Notes: generated by a model not told the origin, from the sequence alone. A stretch of 64,000 nt of DNA from JACPIL01 sp964362365 (GCA_964362365.1 CAYIEF010000003.1:1-64000); one strand, 5' to 3'; positions 43,001-51,742 are shown, counted from the stretch's first letter. A program made the numbers and translations.

Positions 43001-43801
43001 ATGCCGGAACTGCCGGAAGTGGAAACCATCGTACGCCAATTGCAGAAAAAAGTAGTTGGAAAAATGATTAATACAGCCGAAGTATATGATAGCATGGTGG
43101 ACTCGAAAATTAAAAGTCTTCCCGTTGTTTCTATCCAGAAAGTATGGCGCCGGGCTAAATACATAGTGATGGAATTGCATAACGGCAATTTTATTCTAAC
43201 GCATCTAGGCATGACCGGGCATTTCCACTTTGTAGATAAAAAACACATCCCTCACAACCATGAACGATTCATGGTTGCAAAATTCACCTTCTCTGACGGC
43301 TCTTTTCTAACCCATAATTCTATCCGTAAATTCGGCCATATGAGATTAGTAAACAAAAAACAATTACAACAAATAATGGATAAACACGGTCCAGAGCCAT
43401 TAGAAAAGAGCTTTACCCTGCAGCAGTTTCAGGGAATTCTGGCTAAGAAAGCGCGTTCAAATATCAAGGCCATGCTCATGGACCAGCCAGTAATCGCCGG
43501 GATAGGCAATATCTACGCCCAAGAAGCATTGTATTTCGCGAAAATCTCTCCATTGCGCCAGGCAGGTTCTTTATCAGGGGATGAAAGCAAGGCTTTATAC
43601 ACAGAAATCCGCAGGATCCTGCAGGATGCTATTACCCATCACGGTTCTACGGTCGACAATTACAGTAATTTAGAAGGCAGCGGCGGTTTTCAGAGCTATC
43701 TGGCAGTGTACCAGCAAGAAAAATGTCAACAGAAGCATCCTTTGGAGAAAATAACTATCGGAGGAAGGGGGACAAGTTACTGTTCTACTTGCCAAAAGTA
43801 A
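43001..43801 (+). CDS. mutM: Formamidopyrimidine-DNA glycosylase
   Basis: 266-residue base-excision repair enzyme removing 8-oxoguanine. PELPEVET start (catalytic Pro after Met removal), HLGMTGHF with Lys site, and C-terminal zinc finger with the DNA-binding GGRGT. Zinc ligands are odd: first pair reads C-x3-H rather than C-x2-C; second pair is YCSTCQK. TTTATATA 25 bases upstream marks a leaderless start. Confidence 0.92.
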   Translation: MPELPEVETIVRQLQKKVVGKMINTAEVYDSMVDSKIKSLPVVSIQKVWRRAKYIVMELHNGNFILTHLGMTGHFHFVDKKHIPHNHERFMVAKFTFSDGSFLTHNSIRKFGHMRLVNKKQLQQIMDKHGPEPLEKSFTLQQFQGILAKKARSNIKAMLMDQPVIAGIGNIYAQEALYFAKISPLRQAGSLSGDESKALYTEIRRILQDAITHHGSTVDNYSNLEGSGGFQSYLAVYQQEKCQQKHPLEKITIGGRGTSYCSTCQK

Positions 43802-43805
43802 AAAA

Positions 43806-44063
43806 ATGGTGTTTGAAAAAATATTTCAGAAACTGAAAGAAGCTGCTACGGAAAAGAATAACCAGAAGTACTCAAATCGTTTTCTCAAATTCTATCATCA
43901 TAACCAGGATAGATTATTAAAGGAGAGAAAATCTTTGTATTACGAGAAGAAGAAAAACGGCATTTGCGTCCGCTGCAGCAGAAAAGTCCAGGAAGGAATT
44001 ATTTTTTGCGACTATCACCAGCAGAAGCAGATAGGATATAATAAGCAGGCGAGGATAAGATGA
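43806..44063 (+). CDS. Small basic zinc-ribbon-like protein, 85 aa
   Basis: Helical, basic N-terminus then ICVRCSRKVQEGIIFCDYH, a CxxC...CxxH metal site. Four bases after mutM. Its stop codon lies in the 15-bp target sequence duplicated by the insertion sequence next door, so the gene's end was only just spared. Confidence 0.6.
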   Translation: MVFEKIFQKLKEAATEKNNQKYSNRFLKFYHHNQDRLLKERKSLYYEKKKNGICVRCSRKVQEGIIFCDYHQQKQIGYNKQARIR

Positions 44064-45078
44064 AGGATTAAGTTGTCGTGTCCTAATATTATTTCGTTTT
44101 AGCTTCATTTTCGACCCTCCTCCAAAACAGGCTTAACAGGTTTGGTAACTTTCGTATGAATGCCGTGTTTGGCGTTTCATACGTTTCTATATCCAAAGCT
44201 GTCGTTAGCCTGTTATTGTGCCAGTCAATCCATTCTTGGAGTGTAGCAAAGCGTTTTCTATGTTTATCATACTCCTGCCATCGCCTTTCTACCTTACCAT
44301 TTGTCTGCGGGTTCTTAATTCGTGAAGGGATTACTTTTATGTCCTTGCTCTCACAATATTGCTGGAATTTGCTTGTTCCTTCTTCCTTATTGCTGACAAA
44401 GGCCGAGCCTCGGTCAGTATTGACTTGCTCTATTTTGCAATCAAATTCAGCCAGCTTTTGTTCAGCAATTTTGAATGTAGCTATGGCATTTTCAGCATTA
44501 GGGCTATCAAACTCCCCGCCAGATAGTATCCGACGGCAAGCATCATCCAGCCAAAAGATACAGTGGGGGTCATTTTCTGTGGTTCTGTGATAATCGGCAT
44601 GAACCAGCGAGCCGGTATGCTGCCGTTCATATCTACACCGTTTTCTCTTCTTTTTCTTGTTTGGTTCATCCCGAACCCAGCCTTTGCTTTTCATAAACAA
44701 GTAAATCTTGTTCTTTGAGACAGAAGTTCCCTGTCTTTTCAGCTCATAATAGAGCATCCTCGGGGTTAGCCTGGATTCCAAGTAGGCTTTCTCTATGGCT
44801 TGCTCCTGCTCCAAAGATAGGCTTGTTTTAGGCCTCCTTACGGGGTTAAGTTCCGGATATTTTTTAGTTTTTCCGTAATCTTTTACGAGCTGTTGGACTC
44901 TCCGTTCCGAGATTCCATACACTGAAGCTACTTCTTTTGGCTTTTTCTGATGTTTGGCCACTTGATCCACCAACCATTTAATCCTCTTTTTGTTTAGCTT
45001 AGTCATGCCCAAAAGGGCATCCAAGCTTATAAATGGTTGGCGAAATAATTTCCGGACACGACAGATGAAGGATTAAGT
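44059..45078. mobile_element. IS481-type insertion sequence with 15-bp TSD
   Basis: Element 44074-45063 (990 bp) begins TGTCGTGTCC and ends with its inverse GGACACGACA; homology continues imperfectly inward (ATTATTT / AAATAAT). GATGAAGGATTAAGT is directly repeated at 44059-44073 and 45064-45078. One transposase fills the element. Perfect target duplication and an intact gene point to recent insertion. Confidence 0.92.
44089..45006 (-). CDS. IS481-family DDE transposase
   Basis: 305 residues: HTH region (KKPKEVASVYGISERRVQQL), then integrase core with Asp in VHADYH, Asp in VNTDRGSAF and Glu in NGKVERRW. ATG 45006 is chosen because a TTTATAAG box lies about 25 bases upstream; the longer frame begins at 45024. 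Intact. Confidence 0.9.
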   Translation of the reverse strand: MTKLNKKRIKWLVDQVAKHQKKPKEVASVYGISERRVQQLVKDYGKTKKYPELNPVRRPKTSLSLEQEQAIEKAYLESRLTPRMLYYELKRQGTSVSKNKIYLFMKSKGWVRDEPNKKKKRKRCRYERQHTGSLVHADYHRTTENDPHCIFWLDDACRRILSGGEFDSPNAENAIATFKIAEQKLAEFDCKIEQVNTDRGSAFVSNKEEGTSKFQQYCESKDIKVIPSRIKNPQTNGKVERRWQEYDKHRKRFATLQEWIDWHNNRLTTALDIETYETPNTAFIRKLPNLLSLFWRRVENEAKTK

Positions 45079-45137
45079 AGGAAAATTTATATATAAAAGC
45101 TATTTTAATATTAACACTAATTTTAATCAACTGGACA

Positions 45138-45413
45138 ATGGAAGTTTCAATAACAAAAATATCGGAGAATGGACAAGTAGTTATCCCGGCTGAAGTGCGA
45201 AGGGATGCTGGAATAAAGCCGTCTACCAAGTTTTTGGTTTTTAATGAAGGCGGAAACATTCTGCTAAAAAAAATTAGAAAAGAGGCTTTGGCCAGAGATA
45301 TCCATCTACTGGAAATGATAGAGCGGAGCGAGGAACAGGTCAGAGCAGGAAAATTTGTTAAGGCAGATACTTCTATGAGCGATGAAGAGATAGATGATTT
45401 AATGATGTCGTGA
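45138..45413 (+). CDS. AbrB/SpoVT-type antitoxin
   Basis: 91 residues with the swapped-hairpin motif ITKISENGQVVIPAEVRRDAG at the N-terminus and an acidic, toxin-binding-like tail. Sits 6 bases before a RelE-type remnant. TTTATATATAAAAG lies upstream near 45089-45102. Confidence 0.8.
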   Translation: MEVSITKISENGQVVIPAEVRRDAGIKPSTKFLVFNEGGNILLKKIRKEALARDIHLLEMIERSEEQVRAGKFVKADTSMSDEEIDDLMMS

Positions 45414-45419
45414 AGTTGG

Positions 45420-45666
45420 ATGGAAATAATTTTTTCGGAAGATTTTAAGAAAGATTTTCAGAAGATTAAAGATAAGACGACTCGCGTGAGGATCATCAAG
45501 CAGCTCAAGAATACTTGCTGAGATGCCAGAAGCAGGAAAACCCCTAAAATATGAATGGAAAAATCATCGTAGTGTAAGAGTTCCGCCGTTTAGGATCATT
45601 TATAGGCTCGAGAGTGCGAAGATTATTATCAACTGTTTTGATCATCGCGGAGAGGTGTACGATTAG
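45420..45666 (+). pseudogene. RelE-family toxin, frameshifted
   Basis: N-part (MEIIFSEDFKKDFQKIKDK...) runs into TGA at 45519. The +1 frame continues LAEMPEAGKPLKYEWKNHRS, VRVPPFRIIYRLE and FDHRGEVYD to TAG 45666. Dropping one T near 45512 restores a complete 81-residue RelE toxin with K-x-L start and C-terminal catalytic-type region. The antitoxin upstream is intact. Confidence 0.8.
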
Positions 45667-45671
45667 TTAAA

Positions 45672-45806
45672 ATGAAACCAAAAAATTCTTTAGAGAAGTA
45701 CAGAAAAAAGAACAAGAAAAAGAAAGAAGATAAATGGGAGATCGATCCTGAGTCGGATTACCCTGTCCATGAGAAATATACGAAGGAAGAGCCGGTGAAA
45801 GAGTAA
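45672..45806 (+). CDS. Highly charged 44-aa protein
   Basis: ATG 5 bases after the RelE stop; Lys-rich start then acidic WEIDPESDYPVHEKY. Function unknown; seen only from frame and position. Confidence 0.4.
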   Translation: MKPKNSLEKYRKKNKKKKEDKWEIDPESDYPVHEKYTKEEPVKE

Positions 45807-45817
45807 TTTGAATAATT

Positions 45818-46573
45818 TTATTTCAATTCCTTAACCTTGCCAAAGAAAAATACTTCTTTCTCTCCCACCACATACACTTCAAACTTACCAATATCTTTCA
45901 AGAACGGACTCAGTAATTGTTCTTTCAGTACATCTGTGCCTTCTAACAGCGGATTGAAGCTGGGCACGGCAATTAATTCCTTCTCTGTATTCCTTCTCTT
46001 TTTTCCCTTGCTTTCCTTTCCACCTGGTCCTGTTCTCTTTTGCTTCCATGTTCCCTTCAAAAAACATTTGTATTTTTCCCACTTGCTGCCTTCGCGGATG
46101 GTGATGGCCGGATGCTCATGTCCGATGACAATTCTGTTTGCATTTGTTTCTACCAGCTCGTCTCCGTGAACAATTAAGGTATCGCCAATCTTGTACTCAT
46201 CCACAACCACCATTCCTTTTTTGTCTGCAATCGGCTTAATGATGGGGTCATGATTTCCTTTGATGATAATCACTTCAGAAACATTTCGCAGCAAAAGATC
46301 CAAAAACTCTAACACTTCTCTCCATTCCTGATGCAAGACTTTGCCGAATTCATGTTTCAAATCCCCATTGATGATAACTTTTGCCGGTTTTGTTTTTTCC
46401 AAAATAGCCTTTAGCTTATTCATAATCTGTTCTAATTGGAATCTGGGGACAAGAATACCTTTCCGATGCAGTGCTTCTTCGTAACCGATATGCAGATCGT
46501 TGATGATTAGCACTTTTTCTGTTTCAAACCATAACGCCGTGTCCACGATTCTTATTCCTTTTGAGATATTCAT
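45818..46573 (-). CDS. Calcineurin-like metallophosphoesterase
   Basis: About 251 residues, COG1407-type archaeal phosphoesterase: INDLHIG, INGDLKHEFG, IKGNHD, VHGDE and IGHEHP form the two-metal site. A TTTATAAA box near 46600 (reverse) suggests the ATG at 46573; in-frame ATGs at 46588 and 46618 are alternatives. A Lys-rich insert (GPGGKESKGKKRR) near residue 185 is unusual. Confidence 0.85.
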   Translation of the reverse strand: MNISKGIRIVDTALWFETEKVLIINDLHIGYEEALHRKGILVPRFQLEQIMNKLKAILEKTKPAKVIINGDLKHEFGKVLHQEWREVLEFLDLLLRNVSEVIIIKGNHDPIIKPIADKKGMVVVDEYKIGDTLIVHGDELVETNANRIVIGHEHPAITIREGSKWEKYKCFLKGTWKQKRTGPGGKESKGKKRRNTEKELIAVPSFNPLLEGTDVLKEQLLSPFLKDIGKFEVYVVGEKEVFFFGKVKELK

Positions 46574-46630
46574 TATAGTCTTTTTCATGAAGAAATATTT
46601 ATAAATCAATTGGCTCACAAATCAGTTTAT

Positions 46631-46720
46631 GCCCCAGTGGCTCAGCGGCTAGAGCGGATGGCTGTTATTCCTAAAGGAAGAGTTACCATCAGATCGTCGG
46701 TTCGAATCCGACCTGGGGCG
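46631..46720 (+). tRNA. tRNA-Asn (GTT) with 17-nt intron
   Basis: Acceptor GCCCCAG/CTGGGGC, D-stem GCTC/GAGC, anticodon stem GATGG/CCATC, T-stem GTCGG/CCGAC, G73, no encoded CCA. Between A37 (46667) and A38 (46685) lies a 17-nt intron (46668-46684) at the canonical 37/38 site, which can form TTCCT-aaa-GGAAG of a bulge-helix-bulge. Anticodon at 46664-46666. Confidence 0.93.
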
Positions 46721-46724
46721 CTTT

Positions 46725-46985
46725 TTATATTTTCAATCCAGTCTCGTAAATTCTTTCAGCGATCTTTCTCATCAGATCCAGATCCTGGCAGTTCTTAAAC
46801 AACAATTCCCCGTATCCATGTACAACTACTTCCACCCCATCGACCTTGAGAACTAACAAGATCGGCGTTTCCAAAACCGTTTCAAATTTCTGTTTGATCT
46901 TCTGTAGATCAAAGTGCTGTTGTTTTTTAAGTTTAGCCGAATACGCTGCTTTGGTCTTGCATTTCTCTAAGGTGAAGTCGATCAT
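46725..46985 (-). CDS. Conserved archaeal small protein, 86 aa
   Basis: Alpha/beta protein with VLKVDGVEVVVHGYGELLFK and a helical C-terminus; no known function. A TTTATATAA box at about 47007-47016 (reverse) precedes its ATG. Confidence 0.55.
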   Translation of the reverse strand: MIDFTLEKCKTKAAYSAKLKKQQHFDLQKIKQKFETVLETPILLVLKVDGVEVVVHGYGELLFKNCQDLDLMRKIAERIYETGLKI

Positions 46986-47054
46986 GTATACTAAATTTGT
47001 TGTTTTTATATAAAATTAATCTGTTTGATAATGATTTTTAGAATTTAGTATTAA

Positions 47055-47166
47055 GATAACAACAAATGACGCTCGGCGAAGCGGGGGTAGCCCCATCCGG
47101 GGTGCTGAGCAGGACAGGGCGAACGAAGTGAGAACTGGCCGTCGAGCCGTCATCATTGTTGTTATC
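47055..47166. repeat. GC-rich foldback with terminal inverted repeats
   Basis: GATAACAACAAATGACG at the left (47055-47071) returns inverted as CGTCATCATTGTTGTTATC at the right end (about 47148-47166), with inner GGGG-tag-CCCC. Sits in AT-rich intergenic DNA. Shares internal motifs with 42803-42946. Looks like a non-autonomous mobile palindrome. Confidence 0.65.
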
Positions 47167-47273
47167 AAAAAATAAAAAATTTAAGAATAATATTTAGTGA
47201 CCGAATGATTTATATACATAAATGTATTTTCAAGTAGTAATCATTACAGTCATTATTAGAGGTGAATAGCAGA

Positions 47274-47675
47274 ATGGTTCAAAAAAAAGGAGGAGCTAGC
47301 TTCGCCAGCCAAGGCGGAGTCGAATTGCACCGGTTAGCTCATTATGCATTCTTTGTGGGTATTGCGTTAGCATTAGTTGTCGGTATTTTTCATAGAGTTT
47401 TCGATTCGCTATTAGGCACAGAAGCATCCCGTGTTTATGTTACAACTTTCGTGCTTTTAGGAACATTGGTGGGATTGTTTAATCTAACTGTCAAAGAAAC
47501 TACGCCTTTCCTGACTGCGGCAGTAGCATTGATGTTAGCAGGGATCGTCAACCTTAATCTCGTTTACGGCGTGGGTGACATCTTACGGCCAAGCTTAAGC
47601 AACATTGTAGTCTTTGTTGTTCCTGGCGCAATAATCGTGGGGATGAAAGCGATCTGGCGCTTAGCTTCAGATTAA
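47274..47675 (+). CDS. Four-helix membrane protein
   Basis: 133 residues, four hydrophobic segments (about 24-43, 59-79, 85-103, 112-128), little polar domain. GAGGTG at 47259-47264 fixes ATG 47274; TTTATATA near 47210 is the promoter. Conserved-looking, function unknown. Confidence 0.6.
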   Translation: MVQKKGGASFASQGGVELHRLAHYAFFVGIALALVVGIFHRVFDSLLGTEASRVYVTTFVLLGTLVGLFNLTVKETTPFLTAAVALMLAGIVNLNLVYGVGDILRPSLSNIVVFVVPGAIIVGMKAIWRLASD

Positions 47676-47751
47676 ATTCTTTACATTTTCTTTCCTTCTT
47701 TTTCTGGTTAGCAGTTATTCACTTTTATCAATAAAAATATCCAAAAATAAT

Positions 47752-47885
47752 AAAGAGAACTTTGCATAATTGATCTTTTCTTGGCAAAGTTCTCTAAGAG
47801 ACTTTGAAATGGGCGTAATTTTCGCACTGAACATGACTTACTATGCGAAAATTCCTTTTTTTCAAAGTTCTCTAAAGAGAATAAT
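47752..47885. other. Nested inverted repeats, possible RNA
   Basis: AGAGAACTTTG / CAAAGTTCTCT form one hairpin; AATTTTCGCA / TGCGAAAATT form another, itself bracketed by GACTTTGAA and TTCAAAGTTCTC. CAAAGTTCTCTAA occurs twice. No reading frame. May be a terminator cluster or small RNA. Confidence 0.45.
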
Positions 47886-47915
47886 TCATAAAAGAATTTT
47901 TAAGAAAAACCAAAT

Positions 47916-48500
47916 CTAAACTGTCTTTAAGTCAGCTTGGATAGCTCTCACTTTCTCAATCTTCTGATCTATGTCTACTATTTTATCCTTGGCTAAAGAT
48001 TTCTTCTTGGTAAGGTTAGCTTCTTTTTTCATAAGCTCGGAAATCTGCGTTCGTAAGGATATCTCTTTGGTTTGAGTAGAACCTAAATTATTAGAAAGCT
48101 CAGCCATCTTCGCTTCCAATTTTCTTCGAGAACTTCGTAAGCCCGACAACTCCCGATTTAAATCGCGTAACGCAGCATCCAGAAGCGCACGTTCTTTATG
48201 CATCCACTTATGGGTGCTTCCTTCTCCTATTTTAGGAGATGGAACAGAAGGTTTGGCTCTTTTTTTATGCTTCTTCGCCTTCGGATGTTTTTTCATGACT
48301 CTCCTCTTTTTTGCTCTGCTCTTCCTTCGTATGGTCTTAAGAGCTTTTCCTTGACTCAATACTTGCATGAAAGAAGTGCTTGGCCGCGAGGGGGTAATGC
48401 TTACTTCTATATGTTGTTCCGGCAGAGGTTTGGAACCAACATCCTGCTCTTCATGGATAAGGACTGCTTTATTTCGCTTAAACCTATCCAAAAATCCCAT
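47916..48500 (-). CDS. Basic coiled-coil protein
   Basis: 194 residues: a very basic middle (RRKSRAKKRRVMKKHPKAKK) and a C-terminal coiled coil of about 90 residues. No membrane segment. Could bind nucleic acid and dimerise. Function unknown. Confidence 0.55.
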   Translation of the reverse strand: MGFLDRFKRNKAVLIHEEQDVGSKPLPEQHIEVSITPSRPSTSFMQVLSQGKALKTIRRKSRAKKRRVMKKHPKAKKHKKRAKPSVPSPKIGEGSTHKWMHKERALLDAALRDLNRELSGLRSSRRKLEAKMAELSNNLGSTQTKEISLRTQISELMKKEANLTKKKSLAKDKIVDIDQKIEKVRAIQADLKTV

Positions 48501-48580
48501 CTTGCCTTCACTTCTTTTCTGAAGAGATTAAACAGTAAGTCTTTATAAATTTTTTGTGGTCGCTATTTTCGAAAAAGAGC

Positions 48581-50374
48581 TTAACTTCCCTTACGGATAA
48601 TCTCTTCCAGCCTTCCTTTTAGTTTTCTATACGTATCTTCTTTGATGTATCCTCTGTTGTAGCCTTCTCGCAAGGTTGCCAGCTTGCGCCTATAGTCTGA
48701 CATATCTCGTTTGATGATAGTCTTTGGTTTTACGATAGTTCTTTGGACGGTCTTCTGCTTGATGATGGTTCTTTGTTTGATAATGGTCGGTGTTTTGAGC
48801 GTTTTAACTTTCTTGATCTTACGCTGGGTGAAGAACAAAGCCACTACAATTCCTACAATGAGTACAAACATGATCGGCATAGCCCAAATCAAGGTCCGTC
48901 CGCCTGCCAATGCCGCCAATCCTGCTAAGGCAGCTCCTTTAGGCTCTTCTTCGATGGTAAAGAGTTCTGTTGCCGTGGCGAAAGAATCTGCATAAATCAT
49001 CTTCAGGGAAAGCACATACTGTCCTGCTGGAAGATCTTTGGGAACAGGAATTGTTTTGGTGAAGGAAGCTTGTTTTTCAATGCTGATAGATTCTTCTTGA
49101 CTATACTTAACTGTATTTGCTTGGTCAAATATTTCGTAAAGCAGCTTGACATCCTGAACAGGAACATCCAGCAAATTAAACACTGATACTGCAACTCGTA
49201 AATCTTCTCCTGCTTGTACCACTTTATCCCGAAGATCAAGGCTTCCGTCAAGCAATACAGAATCCGATTCTACTTCGAGTACCACGATTACAACTTTACT
49301 AAATTCTTCTTTTCCTGAGGAATCTGCTGCATGCACCGTTACCGTTCCGGTGTGAGTCCCCAACGCAGCATCCCGCTGCGGATTAAAGGCCAGCAAAACT
49401 GGTTGTTTGCTTTTTACCAGCAGTGAAAAAAGAGCAGGATCTATGGTGATTAGATCTCCTAGGGAAGTGCTTACATCCACTTCCAGGTTTTCCATCCAGT
49501 CCTGGACAATTGTTATCTTCCGCTCCCACAACTGCGACTGCCTGATGCTGGATTTGAGGACATCATCGCTTAATAGTATCCCTTCCCTGATGATTCTTAT
49601 TTTTAATTTTGCAACATGGTTTTCAATTGATAATAAGGTAATTGATATATCTTTTAATTTATCATCATCGAGGTCGATATCTTCGCTCTCGCCGAGATCT
49701 AAATTGATAAATAAGGGATTTGATTTTACCAGCAAGGTGGCTGTATTTCCTTCTATTTTTGAAAGGCTGACAGTATGTGTTGTGCTTGCCCAGGCAAAAG
49801 CGAGATCGAAAGATTGTTCAAGTTCGAATTCCTGAAATTCGGTAGAGAGTTCTACCTCCTTCTTTGGCTTTGGTAGTCCTCCTCCACCCCCTCCTTCTCC
49901 TCCTCCTCCTCCACCGCCTGCTCCGCCTTCGCCAGCCCCGGCTGTAGAGACAGTGAGGTTAAATTGGGCTTCGCTGCTTGCATTTACGTTACAGTTAGAG
50001 GCGTCGGCTACGGTAATGAGTATGGAATGGGCACCGACATTAGCTCCTATGGGGGTGAAGCTGATATACCCGCTTTGATTGATGGCAAATAAAGAGGTGT
50101 TATCTGCATAACTGAGGCTGGTATTTGCACCGTAGAACGTTGCGCTTACTTGTAATGTAAATGCCGTACTTACGGTAGCAGTTTGGTCAGCGATGGCGGT
50201 GATCGTCGGCGTTCTTGCGATACAAATTGAAGCGCTTCCAGTAGCAGTCGTCGAAGCGGCGGTGGTCGGTGCCGCCAATTTACCAGTATTGACAAAGACC
50301 ACAAAAAAACTAGCCAGGTTGAGTACTAAAAGAAGTATAGCTAATAATAACATCGTCCTCTTTTTTAGTACCAT
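48581..50374 (-). CDS. Surface protein with N- and C-terminal membrane segments
   Basis: 597 residues: N-terminal hydrophobic anchor (about 9-30), a cadherin-like putative Ig domain (TITAIADQTATVSTAFTLQV...), a Gly-rich hinge, beta-rich central domains, a second membrane helix (about 495-520) and a cytoplasmic tail with YRRKLATLREGYNRGYIKED, similar to SHOCT-type oligomerisation helices. Probably an adhesin or envelope protein. Transcribed opposite to the heat-shock operon. Confidence 0.65.
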   Translation of the reverse strand: MVLKKRTMLLLAILLLVLNLASFFVVFVNTGKLAAPTTAASTTATGSASICIARTPTITAIADQTATVSTAFTLQVSATFYGANTSLSYADNTSLFAINQSGYISFTPIGANVGAHSILITVADASNCNVNASSEAQFNLTVSTAGAGEGGAGGGGGGGEGGGGGGLPKPKKEVELSTEFQEFELEQSFDLAFAWASTTHTVSLSKIEGNTATLLVKSNPLFINLDLGESEDIDLDDDKLKDISITLLSIENHVAKLKIRIIREGILLSDDVLKSSIRQSQLWERKITIVQDWMENLEVDVSTSLGDLITIDPALFSLLVKSKQPVLLAFNPQRDAALGTHTGTVTVHAADSSGKEEFSKVVIVVLEVESDSVLLDGSLDLRDKVVQAGEDLRVAVSVFNLLDVPVQDVKLLYEIFDQANTVKYSQEESISIEKQASFTKTIPVPKDLPAGQYVLSLKMIYADSFATATELFTIEEEPKGAALAGLAALAGGRTLIWAMPIMFVLIVGIVVALFFTQRKIKKVKTLKTPTIIKQRTIIKQKTVQRTIVKPKTIIKRDMSDYRRKLATLREGYNRGYIKEDTYRKLKGRLEEIIRKGS

Positions 50375-50443
50375 TTATGCAGCTCATAGAAGCAATAACC
50401 TATAAATACTTATCTTTTTTAAGAAAATAAAATAAGAGATTAA

Positions 50444-50833
50444 TCAATGCATCCGTTCATCAATCTCTTTTGCTACTTCTTTAAGCTCAGTAAATACTGA
50501 TTCGGTGTCTCTTTTCAGATCGTCTATCAAGCGGAGAAGGCTCTGTTCCCGCAAAAGGTATCCTTCCTTCTCCCGCACCACTATGCCAGAATCCATCAAT
50601 CTGGTTAAATGATGCACTACTGTGCCTCGGCTTAAATGCAGCCGCTCTGCTATTTTGTCAGAAGAAAGCGGCGCATCTGATTTCTTGACTAAGGCGATGA
50701 AGATTCTAAAGCAGCTGCTATCTTTATCCCGCAAACCAAATAGTCCTAAAGAATTACCCAGCCATTGAAGATCGGCGTTGATGTTGCTCTCGGGCGTTCT
50801 GCGGATTTTGATGACCGTGACTCTTCGTATCAT
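50444..50833 (-). CDS. ArsR-type winged-helix regulator
   Basis: 129 residues with a winged helix (SSDKIAERLHLSRGTVVHHLTRLMDSGIV) and a C-terminal coiled coil for dimerisation. Divergent from grpE-dnaK with a palindrome at the grpE transcription start, so it is a good candidate heat-shock repressor, like Phr of euryarchaea in role. Confidence 0.8.
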   Translation of the reverse strand: MIRRVTVIKIRRTPESNINADLQWLGNSLGLFGLRDKDSSCFRIFIALVKKSDAPLSSDKIAERLHLSRGTVVHHLTRLMDSGIVVREKEGYLLREQSLLRLIDDLKRDTESVFTELKEVAKEIDERMH

Positions 50834-50878
50834 GATCTCTAGTTATTTTTACGGAATTTTTAAACTTTGCCCGAAAGA

Positions 50879-50927
50879 TTTATATATAATTTTGATTTTA
50901 GCCCAACTAAGTTGACTTAAAGTCAAC
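50879..50927 (+). promoter_or_regulatory. grpE-dnaK promoter with operator palindrome
   Basis: TTTATATATAA (50879-50889) is the TATA box. GTTGACTT-A-AAGTCAAC (50911-50927), a perfect 8-bp-arm palindrome, covers the expected start about 26 bases downstream, so a bound repressor would block initiation. GGGAG at 50931 is the ribosome site. Confidence 0.75.
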
Positions 50928-50946
50928 AACGGGAGTGCAAATTACC

Positions 50947-51645
50947 ATGATGGAAACAAAATCAAACCAAGGGATTGAACCAGAAAATAAATCTGCTCCT
51001 GAAGCAGAACAGAAAAAAGAGCTAAGCGTAGAAGAACTAACAGATCTTCTTCAGAGAACACAAGCTAATTTTGAAAATTACCGCAAGCAGACCCAAACCT
51101 ATATCGAAGAAATCAAAAAAATGGCAGCACGTGATATAGTACTGCAAGTGTTACCAGTGCTTGACAATTTTGAATTAGCATTAAAAGCTGTTCCTCAAGA
51201 CCAAGAAAATACCGATTTTGTTCAGGGTATCAAACTGATCAATTCTCAATTGTTACGGGTACTGCAGCATAATAACATACTTCCTATCGAGACTCTGAAT
51301 AAAAATTTTGATCCTTTTTATCATGAAGCGCTGATGAAAGTGCCATCGGAGGCGCCAGCAAATAGAATTATCGAAGAGTTCCAGCGAGGGTACATAATGC
51401 ACGGCAGAGTATTGCGGCATGCCAAAGTGAAGATAAGCGCTGGAAAAAAAAGAGAAGAGGAAAATAAAATGGAAGAAAAAAATAAGTTTTATAGTGCCTT
51501 AGAAATTAAGGAAAAATTTTTTGCAGGACAAAAACAACGACCAGATACTTTTGAAGCTGGTGGATTTCCCGGCATTGAGACAGGTCATCAAGAAGAGAAA
51601 GTTCACGAAAATAAAGGAGCAGGTGCACAACCACGAAAAATATAA
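50947..51645 (+). CDS. grpE: GrpE nucleotide-exchange factor
   Basis: 232 residues: long coiled coil (TDLLQRTQANFENYRKQTQ), then NFELALKAVP, LRVLQHNNI and NFDPFYHEALMKVPS of the GrpE beta domain. A C-terminal extension of about 60 residues beyond the family end is unusual. Two tandem ATGs (50947, 50950). Serves DnaK by releasing ADP. Confidence 0.9.
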   Translation: MMETKSNQGIEPENKSAPEAEQKKELSVEELTDLLQRTQANFENYRKQTQTYIEEIKKMAARDIVLQVLPVLDNFELALKAVPQDQENTDFVQGIKLINSQLLRVLQHNNILPIETLNKNFDPFYHEALMKVPSEAPANRIIEEFQRGYIMHGRVLRHAKVKISAGKKREEENKMEEKNKFYSALEIKEKFFAGQKQRPDTFEAGGFPGIETGHQEEKVHENKGAGAQPRKI

Positions 51646-51647
51646 AG

Positions 51648-51740
51648 ATGAAAATTATCAATTTTATTTTTGGTCTAGGGATTACAATTTCGGTGATAGG
51701 ATGTTTAATTTATTTAGTTAATCAAACAGGAGGAAAATAA
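51648..51740 (+). CDS. 30-aa single-helix membrane peptide
   Basis: ATG 51648 to TAA 51740 between grpE and dnaK: a hydrophobic helix (IINFIFGLGITISVIGCLIY) with a short polar tail. AGGAGG at 51728-51733, the dnaK ribosome site, lies in its last codons, so it could couple translation. Whether it is made is unknown. Confidence 0.4.
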   Translation: MKIINFIFGLGITISVIGCLIYLVNQTGGK

Positions 51741-51742
51741 AA

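Noticed and set aside
42709..43180. Long N-terminal extension of the leftward membrane protein
   Set aside because: It would read through the foldback at 42803-42946 and the start of mutM on the other strand; the ATG at 42709 begins a sensible membrane protein.
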